A DNA stretch of 64,000 nucleotides. Origin: Duganella sp. Root336D2 (lineage in GTDB: Bacteria; Pseudomonadota; Gammaproteobacteria; Burkholderiales; Burkholderiaceae_D). A program made the position numbers and the translations under genes. The stretch covers positions 124,264 to 188,263 of the forward strand of contig NZ_LMDB01000003.1 of NCBI RefSeq assembly GCF_001425005.1, in the 5' to 3' direction. Under the pieces are notes generated by a model. The model worked only from the letters and a program-made list of their open reading frames with translations, ran no database searches and was not told where the DNA came from. This document shows positions 16,928 through 25,647 of this stretch, piece by piece. Position 1 is the first letter of the stretch. Every line of letters begins with the position of its first letter.

Positions 16928-17377
16928 ATGATACCTGTTCCACCACAAGTTGCACCGAAGCGCATCGTTATCGATACCAATGTCTGCCTCGACCTGTTCG
17001 TTTTCCAGGACCCGCGCTGGGCATCGCTGCTGGCGGCGATTGAAAGCGGCGCGGTCGAAGCGATCACGCGTGCCGACTGCCGCGCCGAATACCTGTTCGT
17101 CCTGAACTACCCTCACCTGCCGCTCGATGAAAGTACGCGTCCCGCCAGTGCGGCCCGCTTCGACCAATACATCAAGGTGGTGCAGCCGCCGGAATCCGGC
17201 GCACGGCTGCCGGTTTGCACCGACCGCGACGACCAGAAGTTCCTGGAACTGGCGCGCGACGCCCAGGCCGACATCCTGATCACCAAGGACAAGGCCCTGC
17301 TCAAGCTGGCCAAGCGGCTGGCGAAAGCCGGCATGTTCAAGGTCATGCTGCCGGAAAAATGGAGCCTGGAGGCTTGA
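16928..17377 (+). CDS. Orphan PIN-domain protein (putative ribonuclease)
   Basis: This 149-residue protein has a PIN fold of the PIN_3 type, a metal-dependent RNase family best known as VapC toxins. Candidate metal ligands are D16 ([11 protein letters not shown]), E54, D101/D102 ([13 protein letters not shown]) and D121 (ITKDKALL), in the canonical order. No small antitoxin gene is next to it, because the upstream neighbour is the divergent yaaA. It may therefore be a solitary RNA-processing enzyme rather than a toxin. The catalytic set looks intact. Confidence 0.85.
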   Translation: MIPVPPQVAPKRIVIDTNVCLDLFVFQDPRWASLLAAIESGAVEAITRADCRAEYLFVLNYPHLPLDESTRPASAARFDQYIKVVQPPESGARLPVCTDRDDQKFLELARDAQADILITKDKALLKLAKRLAKAGMFKVMLPEKWSLEA

Positions 17378-17457
17378 CATTCCAGTTTTACCCTCGGGGC
17401 AACACTTGTTTTATTTGGCTGCGCTAGAATGGAAAAAATGTCCATTTCCTGAGCACG

Positions 17458-18612
17458 ATGAAACAACTGACTTCCCGCCTGCCCCACATCGGCACCACCA
17501 TTTTTTCGCGCATGTCGGCCCTGGCTGGGCAGCATGGCGCGGTCAACCTGGGCCAGGGGTTCCCGGATTTCGCCTGCGACCCGAAGCTGGTCGACATGGT
17601 CACCGTCGCCATGCGCGAAGGTTACAACCAGTACCCGACCGGCGTTGGCGCGCTCGAACTGCGCCAGGCCATTGCCGACAAGATCAGTCGCTCCTACGGC
17701 CACCATTACGACGTCAATACCGAAATCACCGTCACGCCCGGTGCGACGGAAGCCCTGACCACCGCCATCCTGTGCAGCGTGCACCCCGGCGACGAAGTGA
17801 TCGTCATCGAGCCGGCTTATGACAGCTATCTGCCCGCCATCGAACTGGCGGGCGGCGTGCCGGTGCTGGTGCAGATGGAACTGGCGGCGCACGGCGGCTT
17901 CAGCGTACCGTGGACCCGCGTGGAGGCAGCCGTGTCGCCGCGCACGCGCATGATCATCATCAATACGCCGCACAATCCAACCGGCAGCGTACTGCGCGCC
18001 GCCGACATGGACGCGCTTCGTGAAATCGTGCGCGACACCGACATCCTGATCCTGTCCGACGAAGTCTACGAGCACATGGTCTACGACGGCCACCTCCACG
18101 AGTCGATGTGCCGCTATCCAGACCTGGCCGAGCGCTCGTTCGTCGTATCCAGCTTCGGCAAGACGTATCACGTCACCGGCTGGAAGGTCGGCTATGTCGC
18201 TGCGCCAATCATGATGTCGGTCGAATTCCGCAAGGTCCACCAGTACAACGTGTTCTCCGTGAATACGCCCATGCAGCACGGCATCGCCAGCTACATGGCA
18301 GACCCTGCGCCATATATTGGGCTGCCGGCCTTTTACCAGCGCAAGCGCGACTTGTTCCGCAGGGGACTGGAAGGCAGCCGCTTCGAACTGTTGCCTGCGG
18401 ATGGCACCTACTTCCAATGCGTGCGCTATGACCGCATTTCGTCACACTCGGAAGCGGAATTTGCGGAATGGCTGACCAGCGAAATCAAGGTCGCCGCCAT
18501 TCCCGTATCGGCGTTCTACCGCAACGGCAAGGATTCGGGCATTGTGCGCTTCTGCTTTGCCAAGAAAGACGAGACGCTGGCGCTCGCATTGGAGCGACTG
18601 GCGCGCGTGTAA
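17458..18612 (+). CDS. Methionine-type aminotransferase (class I/II PLP)
   Basis: This 384-residue fold-type I aminotransferase most resembles YbdL-type methionine aminotransferases, which transaminate methionine and aromatic or related amino acids to 2-keto acids. Visible are GQGFPDF (32-38), NTPHNPTGS (169-177), the cofactor-contacting DEVYEHMVYDG (201-211) and the PLP lysine K235 in SSFGKTYHVTGWKVGY. It may serve methionine salvage, but the substrate is inferred. The start at the ATG at 17458 gives the usual MKQLTSRLPHIGTTIFSRMS N terminus. The HD-GYP-like gene starts 19 bases downstream. Confidence 0.9.
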   Translation: MKQLTSRLPHIGTTIFSRMSALAGQHGAVNLGQGFPDFACDPKLVDMVTVAMREGYNQYPTGVGALELRQAIADKISRSYGHHYDVNTEITVTPGATEALTTAILCSVHPGDEVIVIEPAYDSYLPAIELAGGVPVLVQMELAAHGGFSVPWTRVEAAVSPRTRMIIINTPHNPTGSVLRAADMDALREIVRDTDILILSDEVYEHMVYDGHLHESMCRYPDLAERSFVVSSFGKTYHVTGWKVGYVAAPIMMSVEFRKVHQYNVFSVNTPMQHGIASYMADPAPYIGLPAFYQRKRDLFRRGLEGSRFELLPADGTYFQCVRYDRISSHSEAEFAEWLTSEIKVAAIPVSAFYRNGKDSGIVRFCFAKKDETLALALERLARV

Positions 18613-18630
18613 CCACTTCGGGGACAGATT

Positions 18631-19620
18631 ATGAACCAGTACCTCAACAGCTTACAGGACCTGGGCATGGAAGGCGGATCGCGGCTGGAGCCGCCGCCGT
18701 CCGTGCTGCATGAACTCAACCTGGCCAACAAGCGCCTGGAAAAGTTGTTGGGGGATTTGCGCAATGAACGCAATGCGGATGCCGATTTGCGCAACATCGC
18801 GCGCGAAGTAGTTCGCGCGGTCGAAATGAATCCCGAAATCGCACTGGCCTGCCTGTTCCTGAACCAGATCGCAGGCACCTATGCGGTACGCCACTGCATT
18901 GAAACCGCCATCGTGGTGATTCTCGTAGCGCGCGGCCTGGACAAGGCTTCGGATGAAGTGGTTTCGCTGACGGCGGCGGCATTGACCATGAATGTGGGGA
19001 TGCTGCGCCATCACGATAATTTCCAGAGCAAGCCGGGCACGCTGAATAGCGAAGAAATGGCGATTGTGCGCCGCCATCCGGAAGACAGCGCGGAGATCCT
19101 GAAGTATGCCGGCGTTGAGGACGACGAATGGATTTCCTGCGTCCTGATGCACCACGAGAATGACGACGGCACCGGCTACCCGGCCGGCATGACGCGCGAA
19201 CAGATCACCAACAACGCGCGCTTGCTTAGCCTGGCCGACCGCTATTGCGCACGGGTCTCGGCGCGCAACTACCGCTGCTCGATGCTGCCGGACAAGGCGC
19301 TTGAGAAGCTCCTGCACGATCCGCTGCATCCTGCCGATCCGTTCTTGCAGGAGCAGTTCCACCGCCAGGTCGGCAAATATCCGCCCGGGGTCCTGGTGCG
19401 CCTGGCGAACGGCGAGATGGGTGTGGTGACCGCGCGTGACAGCGGCGACGGCGTATTGGAGGTGCACTGCATGCGCGATGCGGCAGGCAAATCGCTGGCA
19501 GCGTCAGTGCATCGCCGCACCGACCAGCCGCAGTGCGCAATCCTCGAAGCCCTCACCGAGGACCAGGCCGAACTGCGCTTCAGCATGAAGCAGATCTGGG
19601 GCGCGCAAGCCGCGCTTTGA
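18631..19620 (+). CDS. HD-GYP-like protein with lost HD dyad
   Basis: The 329-residue product resembles HD-GYP cyclic-di-GMP phosphodiesterases but is degenerate. It keeps H88 (RHCIETA), H149 (RRHPEDS) and HHENDDGTGYPAG at 174-186, the GYP signature. Where the metal-binding HDIGK should follow, it has TMNVGM (119-124), with the HD dyad replaced by MN. The usual bimetal centre would be incomplete, so it may be a c-di-GMP-binding or scaffold protein rather than an enzyme. The C-terminal 80 residues carry a small beta-rich domain (YPPGVLVRLANGEMGVV), as in many HD-GYP proteins. It lies 18 bases behind the aminotransferase. Confidence 0.85.
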   Translation: MNQYLNSLQDLGMEGGSRLEPPPSVLHELNLANKRLEKLLGDLRNERNADADLRNIAREVVRAVEMNPEIALACLFLNQIAGTYAVRHCIETAIVVILVARGLDKASDEVVSLTAAALTMNVGMLRHHDNFQSKPGTLNSEEMAIVRRHPEDSAEILKYAGVEDDEWISCVLMHHENDDGTGYPAGMTREQITNNARLLSLADRYCARVSARNYRCSMLPDKALEKLLHDPLHPADPFLQEQFHRQVGKYPPGVLVRLANGEMGVVTARDSGDGVLEVHCMRDAAGKSLAASVHRRTDQPQCAILEALTEDQAELRFSMKQIWGAQAAL

Positions 19621-19644
19621 CTTGCACCACACCTGGGTTTGAAC

Positions 19645-20082
19645 GTGAGATTGAAATTTGGTGCGCGCGCACTCTTCGGTTGCCTTGCTTTGGCATCAGC
19701 CATTACCGGATTCTTTGTTTGGGCGAAGGCAGAGTATGGCCAAGCGGAGGCTGTATCCGTAGCCGAGACTTTTTTATTCAGGTTGCGAAGTGGCGATTAT
19801 GAAAACGCCTTCGAGTTGACGACCAAGAACGGCTATGTCGGCAAGACCCCAGCGGATCTGCAACAGTTCACCCAGCGTCACACCTGCTTGAGTGGCCGAT
19901 TCGTCTGGAGCTCTCCACCCCAGACTAATGGAAACCGGCTGCGCAGGCTGATTCGCGGGCAAAGCATCGATATGGACGAAGTGCGCGTCGAATTCGAGGG
20001 GGCTTGCCTACTGGGTGTCAGCTTGCGTCGAACTTCGGACAACAGGTGGCTGGTCTACTATTTTGCGAGCCATGCCGGGTAG
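19645..20082 (+). CDS. Hypothetical membrane-anchored or secreted protein
   Basis: About 145 residues from a GTG at 19645 (a TTG at 19639 is also possible). The N terminus has one hydrophobic helix (ALFGCLALASAITGFFVWA), which is either a signal anchor or an uncleaved signal. The rest resembles a small NTF2-like or DUF4878-like fold (VSVAETFLFRLRSGDYENAFELTT), often found in bacterial lipoproteins and membrane-tethered proteins, but I cannot assign a family with confidence. Start codon and function are uncertain. It sits alone between the HD-GYP-like gene and the convergent mshN end. Confidence 0.6.
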   Translation: MRLKFGARALFGCLALASAITGFFVWAKAEYGQAEAVSVAETFLFRLRSGDYENAFELTTKNGYVGKTPADLQQFTQRHTCLSGRFVWSSPPQTNGNRLRRLIRGQSIDMDEVRVEFEGACLLGVSLRRTSDNRWLVYYFASHAG

Positions 20083-20103
20083 TGAATGAATGCAGGTCGA
20101 CAC

Positions 20104-21192
20104 TTAATTTAATTGCTGCAAGCGCCGTTCGACAAAGGATTGCAGTTCCGGCGAGAGGCGGCCGGAATCCAGCGCACGCTGGAAAGCCGGCTTGGCCTCA
20201 GCCTCACGTTTGTCGCCCTGCAGCGCAATCCCCAGGCCCATCCACCAGATGCCATTGGCAGGCTGCAGTTGCACGGCAGCCCGGTAATGCTCCGCCGCCT
20301 CGCGATGCCGGCCAGCCCGCTCCAGCACACCGCCTAGCATCGCCCGGTAATCGGGATTCGATTGGGCGTAAGGCAGGCTCTTTTCCAGCGTATCCAGGGC
20401 GCCGCTGCCATGTTCCAGTTGCAGGCGTGCCAGCAGCATGGCCATGCCGGTCTGTTCCGGATTCAGCGCCAGGGCTCGCCGCAAATGGCGCATTGCATCG
20501 GCCTGCTGGCCGGTCTCCACCAGCACGCCGACAATCGTCTCGCGCGCAGCCAGGTAGCGCTGGTCCATCTCAAGCGCCGCTTCCAGGTCCGCAATTGCTT
20601 CCGCCACGCGCCCGAACGCCAGCTTGTCCTGGGCACGCTGGAACAGTGCCGTCGCTGATGCCTGTGCGCCTGGCTCGCGCGATGCCGGAGTTACGGCGCC
20701 GCCAGGATTTGCCTGGGCGCGCGCTTGCGTTTTAGGCGCCGCCATGGCGACGTTGTCGCTCTTGCGCCCCGCTGCCTTGGCGCCATTGCTGCCGGCTTCG
20801 CGCTTGGCCGGAGCTGCCGCAACTGTGGCGCCTTCCCTGGCTGCATCGTTGGCAGGTGCTGCAACAGCCGCCACCGCGTCCGCGGCCGGCAGTTGCAAGC
20901 CATCGACCATCTGTTCCGGCGGTGTCGCTTGCGGCTTTTCTGCAACCGGCGCCTGGCGGATAACTCCCGCGACGGGCGTCGCAGCCGCATCCGCGGGCAC
21001 ATTGCGCATATAGCGCCAGCCTGCGAAAGTGGCGACGCAGGCGACAATAATCACTCCGGCGAGAGCCAGCAAGACCGTGCGGTTGCGCGAAGTCCCGTAC
21101 TGGACCGCCTGCACGGAATCGGAAAGGCCGCTCCCTTGTGGAGCGCCGCCCCTGGCATCCAGGTCCTGCAGCATTTTGTTAATCAGGCTCAT
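20104..21192 (-). CDS. mshN: MSHA biogenesis TPR protein MshN
   Basis: The 362-residue product from the ATG at 21192 begins MSLINKMLQDLDARGG, the MshN signature, and has one transmembrane helix (about 39-59). A Pro/Ala-rich linker and a tetratricopeptide array follow in the C-terminal half (for example FGRVAEAIADLEAALEMDQRYLAARET). In MSHA systems it sits in the inner membrane with MshL and MshM and probably helps assemble the filament base. Its start overlaps the mshM stop by four bases. A frame opening 78 bases upstream is not needed. It is the last gene of the left locus. Confidence 0.88.
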   Translation of the reverse strand: MSLINKMLQDLDARGGAPQGSGLSDSVQAVQYGTSRNRTVLLALAGVIIVACVATFAGWRYMRNVPADAAATPVAGVIRQAPVAEKPQATPPEQMVDGLQLPAADAVAAVAAPANDAAREGATVAAAPAKREAGSNGAKAAGRKSDNVAMAAPKTQARAQANPGGAVTPASREPGAQASATALFQRAQDKLAFGRVAEAIADLEAALEMDQRYLAARETIVGVLVETGQQADAMRHLRRALALNPEQTGMAMLLARLQLEHGSGALDTLEKSLPYAQSNPDYRAMLGGVLERAGRHREAAEHYRAAVQLQPANGIWWMGLGIALQGDKREAEAKPAFQRALDSGRLSPELQSFVERRLQQLN

Positions 21193-22088
21193 AAGCTCAA
21201 ACGATAAGACAGCAAAGCGCCCGCGGCAGCGAGTGCTGCCAGGGCAAGTCCCGTGGCCAGCCACGGCCATCCGCGCCGGCTGGCCACCGCGGTATCCTTG
21301 GCGGCCAGTTTCACGTGGTGCGCATCAATGCGCTGGCGCCCTTGGCCGTATGCGACCAGCATGGCCTTGTGCGCAATGATGTTAACCAGGCGCGGGATGC
21401 CCCGGCTGGCAGCGAACAGCTTGCGCACCGCCCCTTTACTGAACAGGCGCGCCCCCGTAAAGCCCGCCACGCGCAGCCGGTGCGCCAGGTAGTACTCCAT
21501 GTCGTCGCGCGTCAAGCCGCCCAGGTCGTGCTGGAACGTTATGCGCTGTGCCAACTGGCGGATCGACCGCACCTGCAAATGCTCATTGAGTTCCGGCTGC
21601 CCGAACAGGACAATCTGCAGCAGCTTGCGTTTTTCCGTTTCCAGGTTGGTCAGCAGGCGCAGCGCTTCCAGGCTTTCGCGCGGGATCGTCTGCGCCTCGT
21701 CGACGCACAGCACGACACGCTTGCCTTGCGCCGCCAGTTCCAGCAAACGCGCGGTCAGCGACTTCAATAACTGGTGCTGGTCGACGTCGCTCGCCAGCGG
21801 CAATTCCAGTTCATCGGCCAGGGCCAGCATCAGGGTGCGTGGCTCAAGCAGCGGATTGGGCAAGTAGGCCGTGACGAAATCGTCGCCAAGCGTTTTCATG
21901 AACGTCCGGCACAGCAGGGTCTTGCCGGTGCCGACTTCGCCCGTGATCTTGATGAATCCTTCGCCGCTGCGCGCAGCCACCAGCAAGGTGTTCAGCGCCT
22001 CCTGCGAGTGCGGGCTCTTGAAGAAAAAGCTGGTGTCCGGCGTAATGCCGAACGGCGCCTCGCGCAAGCCGAAGTGGCTCTCGTACAT
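21189..22088 (-). CDS. mshM: MSHA biogenesis AAA ATPase MshM
   Basis: The 299-residue ExeA/GspA-like AAA ATPase has Walker A GEVGTGKT at 50-57, Walker B VVLCVDEAQ and the sensor region LRLLTNLETEKRKLLQIVLFGQPEL. A C-terminal transmembrane helix (about 273-295) anchors it in the inner membrane. Such proteins help assemble the secretin. It starts one base after the mshL stop and overlaps mshN by four bases. The right locus encodes a clear paralog at 36373 that shares MYxxHFGLxEAPFGITP but lacks the C-terminal helix. Confidence 0.92.
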   Translation of the reverse strand: MYESHFGLREAPFGITPDTSFFFKSPHSQEALNTLLVAARSGEGFIKITGEVGTGKTLLCRTFMKTLGDDFVTAYLPNPLLEPRTLMLALADELELPLASDVDQHQLLKSLTARLLELAAQGKRVVLCVDEAQTIPRESLEALRLLTNLETEKRKLLQIVLFGQPELNEHLQVRSIRQLAQRITFQHDLGGLTRDDMEYYLAHRLRVAGFTGARLFSKGAVRKLFAASRGIPRLVNIIAHKAMLVAYGQGRQRIDAHHVKLAAKDTAVASRRGWPWLATGLALAALAAAGALLSYRLSL

Positions 22089-22089
22089 A

Positions 22090-23871
22090 TCAGCGGCGCC
22101 CCGTCGACTGCTTCGGATCGAGAAGGTCGATGCGGCGGCTGCTTTCCATCAGGTCGTGGCTCCAGTCGCTGGCCGTATCGACAATGGTGGGCTTGATCAG
22201 GACCACCAGCTCACGCTTCTGGATGGTGTCGGCCGTGCTGCGGAACAAGCCGCCAATCACAGGGATGCGGCCGGCAACCGGGATTTGCGAGCGGTCGGCA
22301 CTGGTCGACTGGCGCATCAGGCCGCCGATCGCCACCACGCTGCCGTTCTCGCCGCGCACCATGCTGTCCATCTCCGAAGTGGCGGATGCCGCCAGCGGCA
22401 GGTTCAGGCTGCCGGCATTGCCCAGGTTGATATTCTTGTTCACCGTTGATACCTGGCTCACCGACGGGTGCACGTGCAGGATGATATTGCCTTTTTCATC
22501 GATCTGCGGCGTAACGTCCAGTACCACGCCGGAGAAGAACGGCTGCAGCGTGACATTCGGCGACACCGTGCCATTGCCGGTCGCATTGGTATTGGTGGTG
22601 GTGCTGACGCCGGTGACGAAGAATTCGTCGGTGCCGATCTTCAGCACTGCTTTCTGGTTGTTCAGTGTGGCAATGCGCGGGCTGGACAGCACATGCACCG
22701 TACCCTGCGACTCAAGGAAGGAAATCAGGGCCGCGAAATTGGAGCTCTGGAACGCCAGGCCGAACAGCGAACCTGGCGCACTGGCGGCAGCTGCCAGCGT
22801 GCTGCCAGGCGTACCCAGCAAGCCGTTCGGCTGGCCTATGAGGGAATTGGCGCCGTTAATGCGCGGCGCCAGCGCCGTGCCCGGGGCGATCATGCCGGCG
22901 GAAATGCGCGAACCGAAGGCGGCCCAGTTGATGCCGGACTGCGCCTTCTCGCTCAGCTCCACCTCGAGGATTTTTGCCTCCAGGATCACCTGGCGCGCGA
23001 CTGCCAGCTGGGTCGCCTTCAGGTAACGGTCGACGTTACGCAGGTCTTCCGGCATGCCGCGGATCACCACCAGGCCCGATTGGGGGCTGATGACGACGGC
23101 GCGCCCATCCTTGCCGGCGCCGACGATCGCTTCCAGCGACATCTTCAGCTCGGCCCAGAAATCGGACTCTGAGCGCGTGGTGACATTGGCCGCTTCATCC
23201 AGCACGTTGGCATTCGGCGAATTCGGGTCGCCATTATTGTTATTGCGGTTCTGGCGATTGTTGTTGCTGGAGTCACCATTGTTATTGTTGTTATTGTTGT
23301 TACCGGCGTTCTGCACCGATGTCGACGTCACGCGCAGGTTCGACGAGCCGCGGCGCGACGCGGTCAGGTAATTCACCTGGAACATCCGGCTTTGCATGGT
23401 CAGCGGCTTGATCGAAATGCGCGTGCCCTCGATCCGGTAGTCATAGCCGTACATCTCGCGCACCGCCTCCAGCGCCTCCGCAAGCGTCACGTCCTTCAGG
23501 TTGGCCGTGATATTGCCGCTGACTTCGGGGTGCACCAGCATGTTGTAGCGCGTGCCTGCCACCAGCGAATTGAAGAACTGGCTCGCCGGCACATCATTGA
23601 AGGCGACATTGAAGCGCTCTTCCAGCACCGGGCGCGCCTTAGGCAGCTGCCCTGCCAGTTGTTCGGCCGACGGCAGCAAGGCGTCGGATACCTGGCGCGG
23701 AACCGGCGCCGCAGCCGCTGACTGCGCCGCGGTTTTCACCTCGTTGCTGATGGTGCTGTAGGTGTCGCGCATCGGCGTCTGGGTACATGCCGCCAGCATT
23801 GCGAATGCGCCGCTGCCCATCGCCAGCCGGCAAATTTGTGAAGCTTTCGAGATGCTCGTTTTCTCTGTCAT
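22090..23871 (-). CDS. mshL: MSHA secretin MshL
   Basis: This outer-membrane secretin forms the gated pore through which the pilus exits. It has a lipoprotein signal (LAAC, Cys29), N-terminal secretin-associated domains (about 80-160) and a C-terminal secretin core with the VPVIGGLF region (IPVAGRIPVIGGLFRSTADT). Between the N and core parts lies an unusual Asn-rich tract (residues 188-220, almost all N with G, S and D), encoded by AAC/AAT triplets. The start at 23871 overlaps the mshK stop by four bases. Length (593) fits MshL. Confidence 0.94.
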   Translation of the reverse strand: MTEKTSISKASQICRLAMGSGAFAMLAACTQTPMRDTYSTISNEVKTAAQSAAAAPVPRQVSDALLPSAEQLAGQLPKARPVLEERFNVAFNDVPASQFFNSLVAGTRYNMLVHPEVSGNITANLKDVTLAEALEAVREMYGYDYRIEGTRISIKPLTMQSRMFQVNYLTASRRGSSNLRVTSTSVQNAGNNNNNNNNGDSSNNNRQNRNNNNGDPNSPNANVLDEAANVTTRSESDFWAELKMSLEAIVGAGKDGRAVVISPQSGLVVIRGMPEDLRNVDRYLKATQLAVARQVILEAKILEVELSEKAQSGINWAAFGSRISAGMIAPGTALAPRINGANSLIGQPNGLLGTPGSTLAAAASAPGSLFGLAFQSSNFAALISFLESQGTVHVLSSPRIATLNNQKAVLKIGTDEFFVTGVSTTTNTNATGNGTVSPNVTLQPFFSGVVLDVTPQIDEKGNIILHVHPSVSQVSTVNKNINLGNAGSLNLPLAASATSEMDSMVRGENGSVVAIGGLMRQSTSADRSQIPVAGRIPVIGGLFRSTADTIQKRELVVLIKPTIVDTASDWSHDLMESSRRIDLLDPKQSTGRR

Positions 23872-24224
23872 GGCTGTTGCGCCTTATCCTGTCCCGATGA
23901 TACCAATTTCAATACTTGTTTCTGCTTCCCGCGTTGCAGGACAACGGCACTCTCGCGTACCTCGACCAGCACGGCGCCGCCCACCTTCCCGCCCAGGGGG
24001 ACAATGGCACCGTCAATCACTGCCAGCTTGCGCCCGCCCGGGCGGCGCGCCACCAACACCGATTGCAGCTGGGGACCGGCGGCAACTACCGCCACGGCCG
24101 GACCACTGCGCTCGGTTTGCGGCGCCAGCACTTCCGGCGGCGGCCTGGTCGGGTCGGGCAGCGCCGTTTGCGCCAATACCGGCATTGCGGCAAACGCCAC
24201 CAGGGCGGCCAGGATAATTCTCAT
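23868..24224 (-). CDS. mshK: MSHA biogenesis protein MshK
   Basis: The 118-residue protein has a signal peptide (about 1-18, ending VLAQ) and a DPTRPPPEVLAP motif, typical of PilP/MshK-type periplasmic proteins that connect the inner-membrane platform to the secretin. The short C-terminal beta domain is visible as LQSVLVARRPGGRKLAVIDGAIVPLGGKVGGAVL. It overlaps mshJ upstream (24221-24224) and mshL downstream (23868-23871). The family is small and divergent, so assignment leans on position and the DPTRPP motif. Confidence 0.88.
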   Translation of the reverse strand: MRIILAALVAFAAMPVLAQTALPDPTRPPPEVLAPQTERSGPAVAVVAAGPQLQSVLVARRPGGRKLAVIDGAIVPLGGKVGGAVLVEVRESAVVLQRGKQKQVLKLVSSGQDKAQQP

Positions 24225-24916
24225 AGCTTCACCCAGGTTTCGTCGAGACTCAATGTGTACACCGTCAGCCTCAGGCTGGTCTCAGGATGCTTGATGACAC
24301 TCAGGCGTGCGCTGCCCCAGATCAGGCGCGGCGACACTTTTTCCAGTGTTGCCATATAGCCCAGCAGGTCGGCATAACTGCCCTGCACCACCAGCTCGAC
24401 CCCATGGCGGTACAGGATCGCCGGCGCCTGGCTGGACGGCTGCGGGGCCGCGCCCTGCGCGGCTGCGACAGCCTGGTCGAACTGTCCGTCGCGCAAGCCG
24501 CTGACCGGCAAAGTCTTCATCCCCACCACCTTCAGCCCGGGATGGCCGGCCAGCATTTGTTGCAGCAGCGGGACGATGCGCTGCGGCTGCACCATGCCCT
24601 GTTTGCGGTTCAACAAATCCTCGCTGGTTACGCGCGTTTCTTCCTGCACCGTGGCCAGGCGGCGCCGCATGGTGGCATTCGGATCCGCCTCGTAAGCCTT
24701 CAGCGTGGCAGCTATTTCCTTGTCCAGCGTGTCGGTCTGGGACTGTCCCTGCTGGATGGCGGCATGCAGCGACTGGCGCTCGGCCAGCATGGGTCCGAAT
24801 TTTCCGAACCATGCAATGCCGGCGACCAGCACGATGCCCGCAGCGAACAGGGCCGCTCGCTGCGGCAGCGGCATGGCATCAATGCGTTGTTCCAGTTTCA
24901 GCAGCGCGGCCTTCAT
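24221..24916 (-). CDS. mshJ: MSHA biogenesis protein MshJ (PilO-like)
   Basis: The 231-residue inner-membrane protein has one N-terminal helix (about 21-39, AALFAAGIVLVAGIAWFGK), then a long predicted coiled coil (residues 45-110) and a C-terminal ferredoxin-like region, as in PilO/GspM. It would pair with the PilN-like partner at 24913 in the platform. It overlaps both neighbours by four bases. Assignment comes from topology and operon order. Confidence 0.85.
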   Translation of the reverse strand: MKAALLKLEQRIDAMPLPQRAALFAAGIVLVAGIAWFGKFGPMLAERQSLHAAIQQGQSQTDTLDKEIAATLKAYEADPNATMRRRLATVQEETRVTSEDLLNRKQGMVQPQRIVPLLQQMLAGHPGLKVVGMKTLPVSGLRDGQFDQAVAAAQGAAPQPSSQAPAILYRHGVELVVQGSYADLLGYMATLEKVSPRLIWGSARLSVIKHPETSLRLTVYTLSLDETWVKL

Positions 24917-25647
24917 TGGTTCACCCCGCTTGGCACGGCGGCCGTACTGCGCAGCCGGAACTCAAGGAAACGCACCGGCGGCGGCGCTTCGGCCGGGGCG
25001 GCTGCCGCTGCCAGCGCCCCAGCTGCCGTGCTGCCTGCAACCGGCGGCAACGCTGTCAGCGGCATGTTCCCGGCCACGTCGGCGGCCGGCGCCTGCACTG
25101 CCGCAGGTCCCAATTCCAGGGTCTGGAAAGACTTGCCGCGCAAGACAGGTTCACCGCCAAGGCGCGACAGGTAGGCCGGCACCAGCGCCGCCTGCAGCAC
25201 GCGGCCCTGCATGCTCACGTCGCGCCGCTCGCCCTCTACTGCTACTTCCGTCAGCCATAAGCCGCTGACGCTCTGGCGTGCCAGAGCGCGGAAATACTCG
25301 GCGAAGCCTGCGGCGCCTTCGCCTTCGGCCTGGCGCAGCATCTGCATCGCTTGCTGCAGCGATTTCAAGCGTGATTCTTTCGTTGCCAGCTCAGCCTTCA
25401 AGACCGGGTCGCTGGGGCGCGGCGCAAACTCCGCGGCCACCGCCTGCACCCGCGCCTGCCGCTCCTTCAAGCGCATCTCCTGCTGCGACGCCTGCTTGCG
25501 CAAGGGCTGCAACTGCTGGTCGGCGAAAATGGTGATCGCAATGGTGCCGGCCGCCATGGCCAGCAGGGCGAGCGCCATGCCGCGCGCGCCAAGGCTGTGG
25601 CGCTGCCGCATGAAGATCGGGTTGAACAGGTTGATCTGCTGGCTCAT
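24913..25647 (-). CDS. PilN-like MSHA biogenesis protein (MshI2)
   Basis: The 244-residue protein starts MSQQINLFNPIFMRQRHSLG, where QQINLFNP is the short PilN-type N-terminal motif that docks onto the PilM-like partner. A helix follows (about 24-43, MALALLAMAAGTIAITIF), then a coiled coil and a periplasmic region with a long Ala/Pro-rich linker. It overlaps mshI upstream and mshJ downstream by four bases each. In several proteobacteria this gene is called mshI2. Confidence 0.85.
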   Translation of the reverse strand: MSQQINLFNPIFMRQRHSLGARGMALALLAMAAGTIAITIFADQQLQPLRKQASQQEMRLKERQARVQAVAAEFAPRPSDPVLKAELATKESRLKSLQQAMQMLRQAEGEGAAGFAEYFRALARQSVSGLWLTEVAVEGERRDVSMQGRVLQAALVPAYLSRLGGEPVLRGKSFQTLELGPAAVQAPAADVAGNMPLTALPPVAGSTAAGALAAAAAPAEAPPPVRFLEFRLRSTAAVPSGVNQ

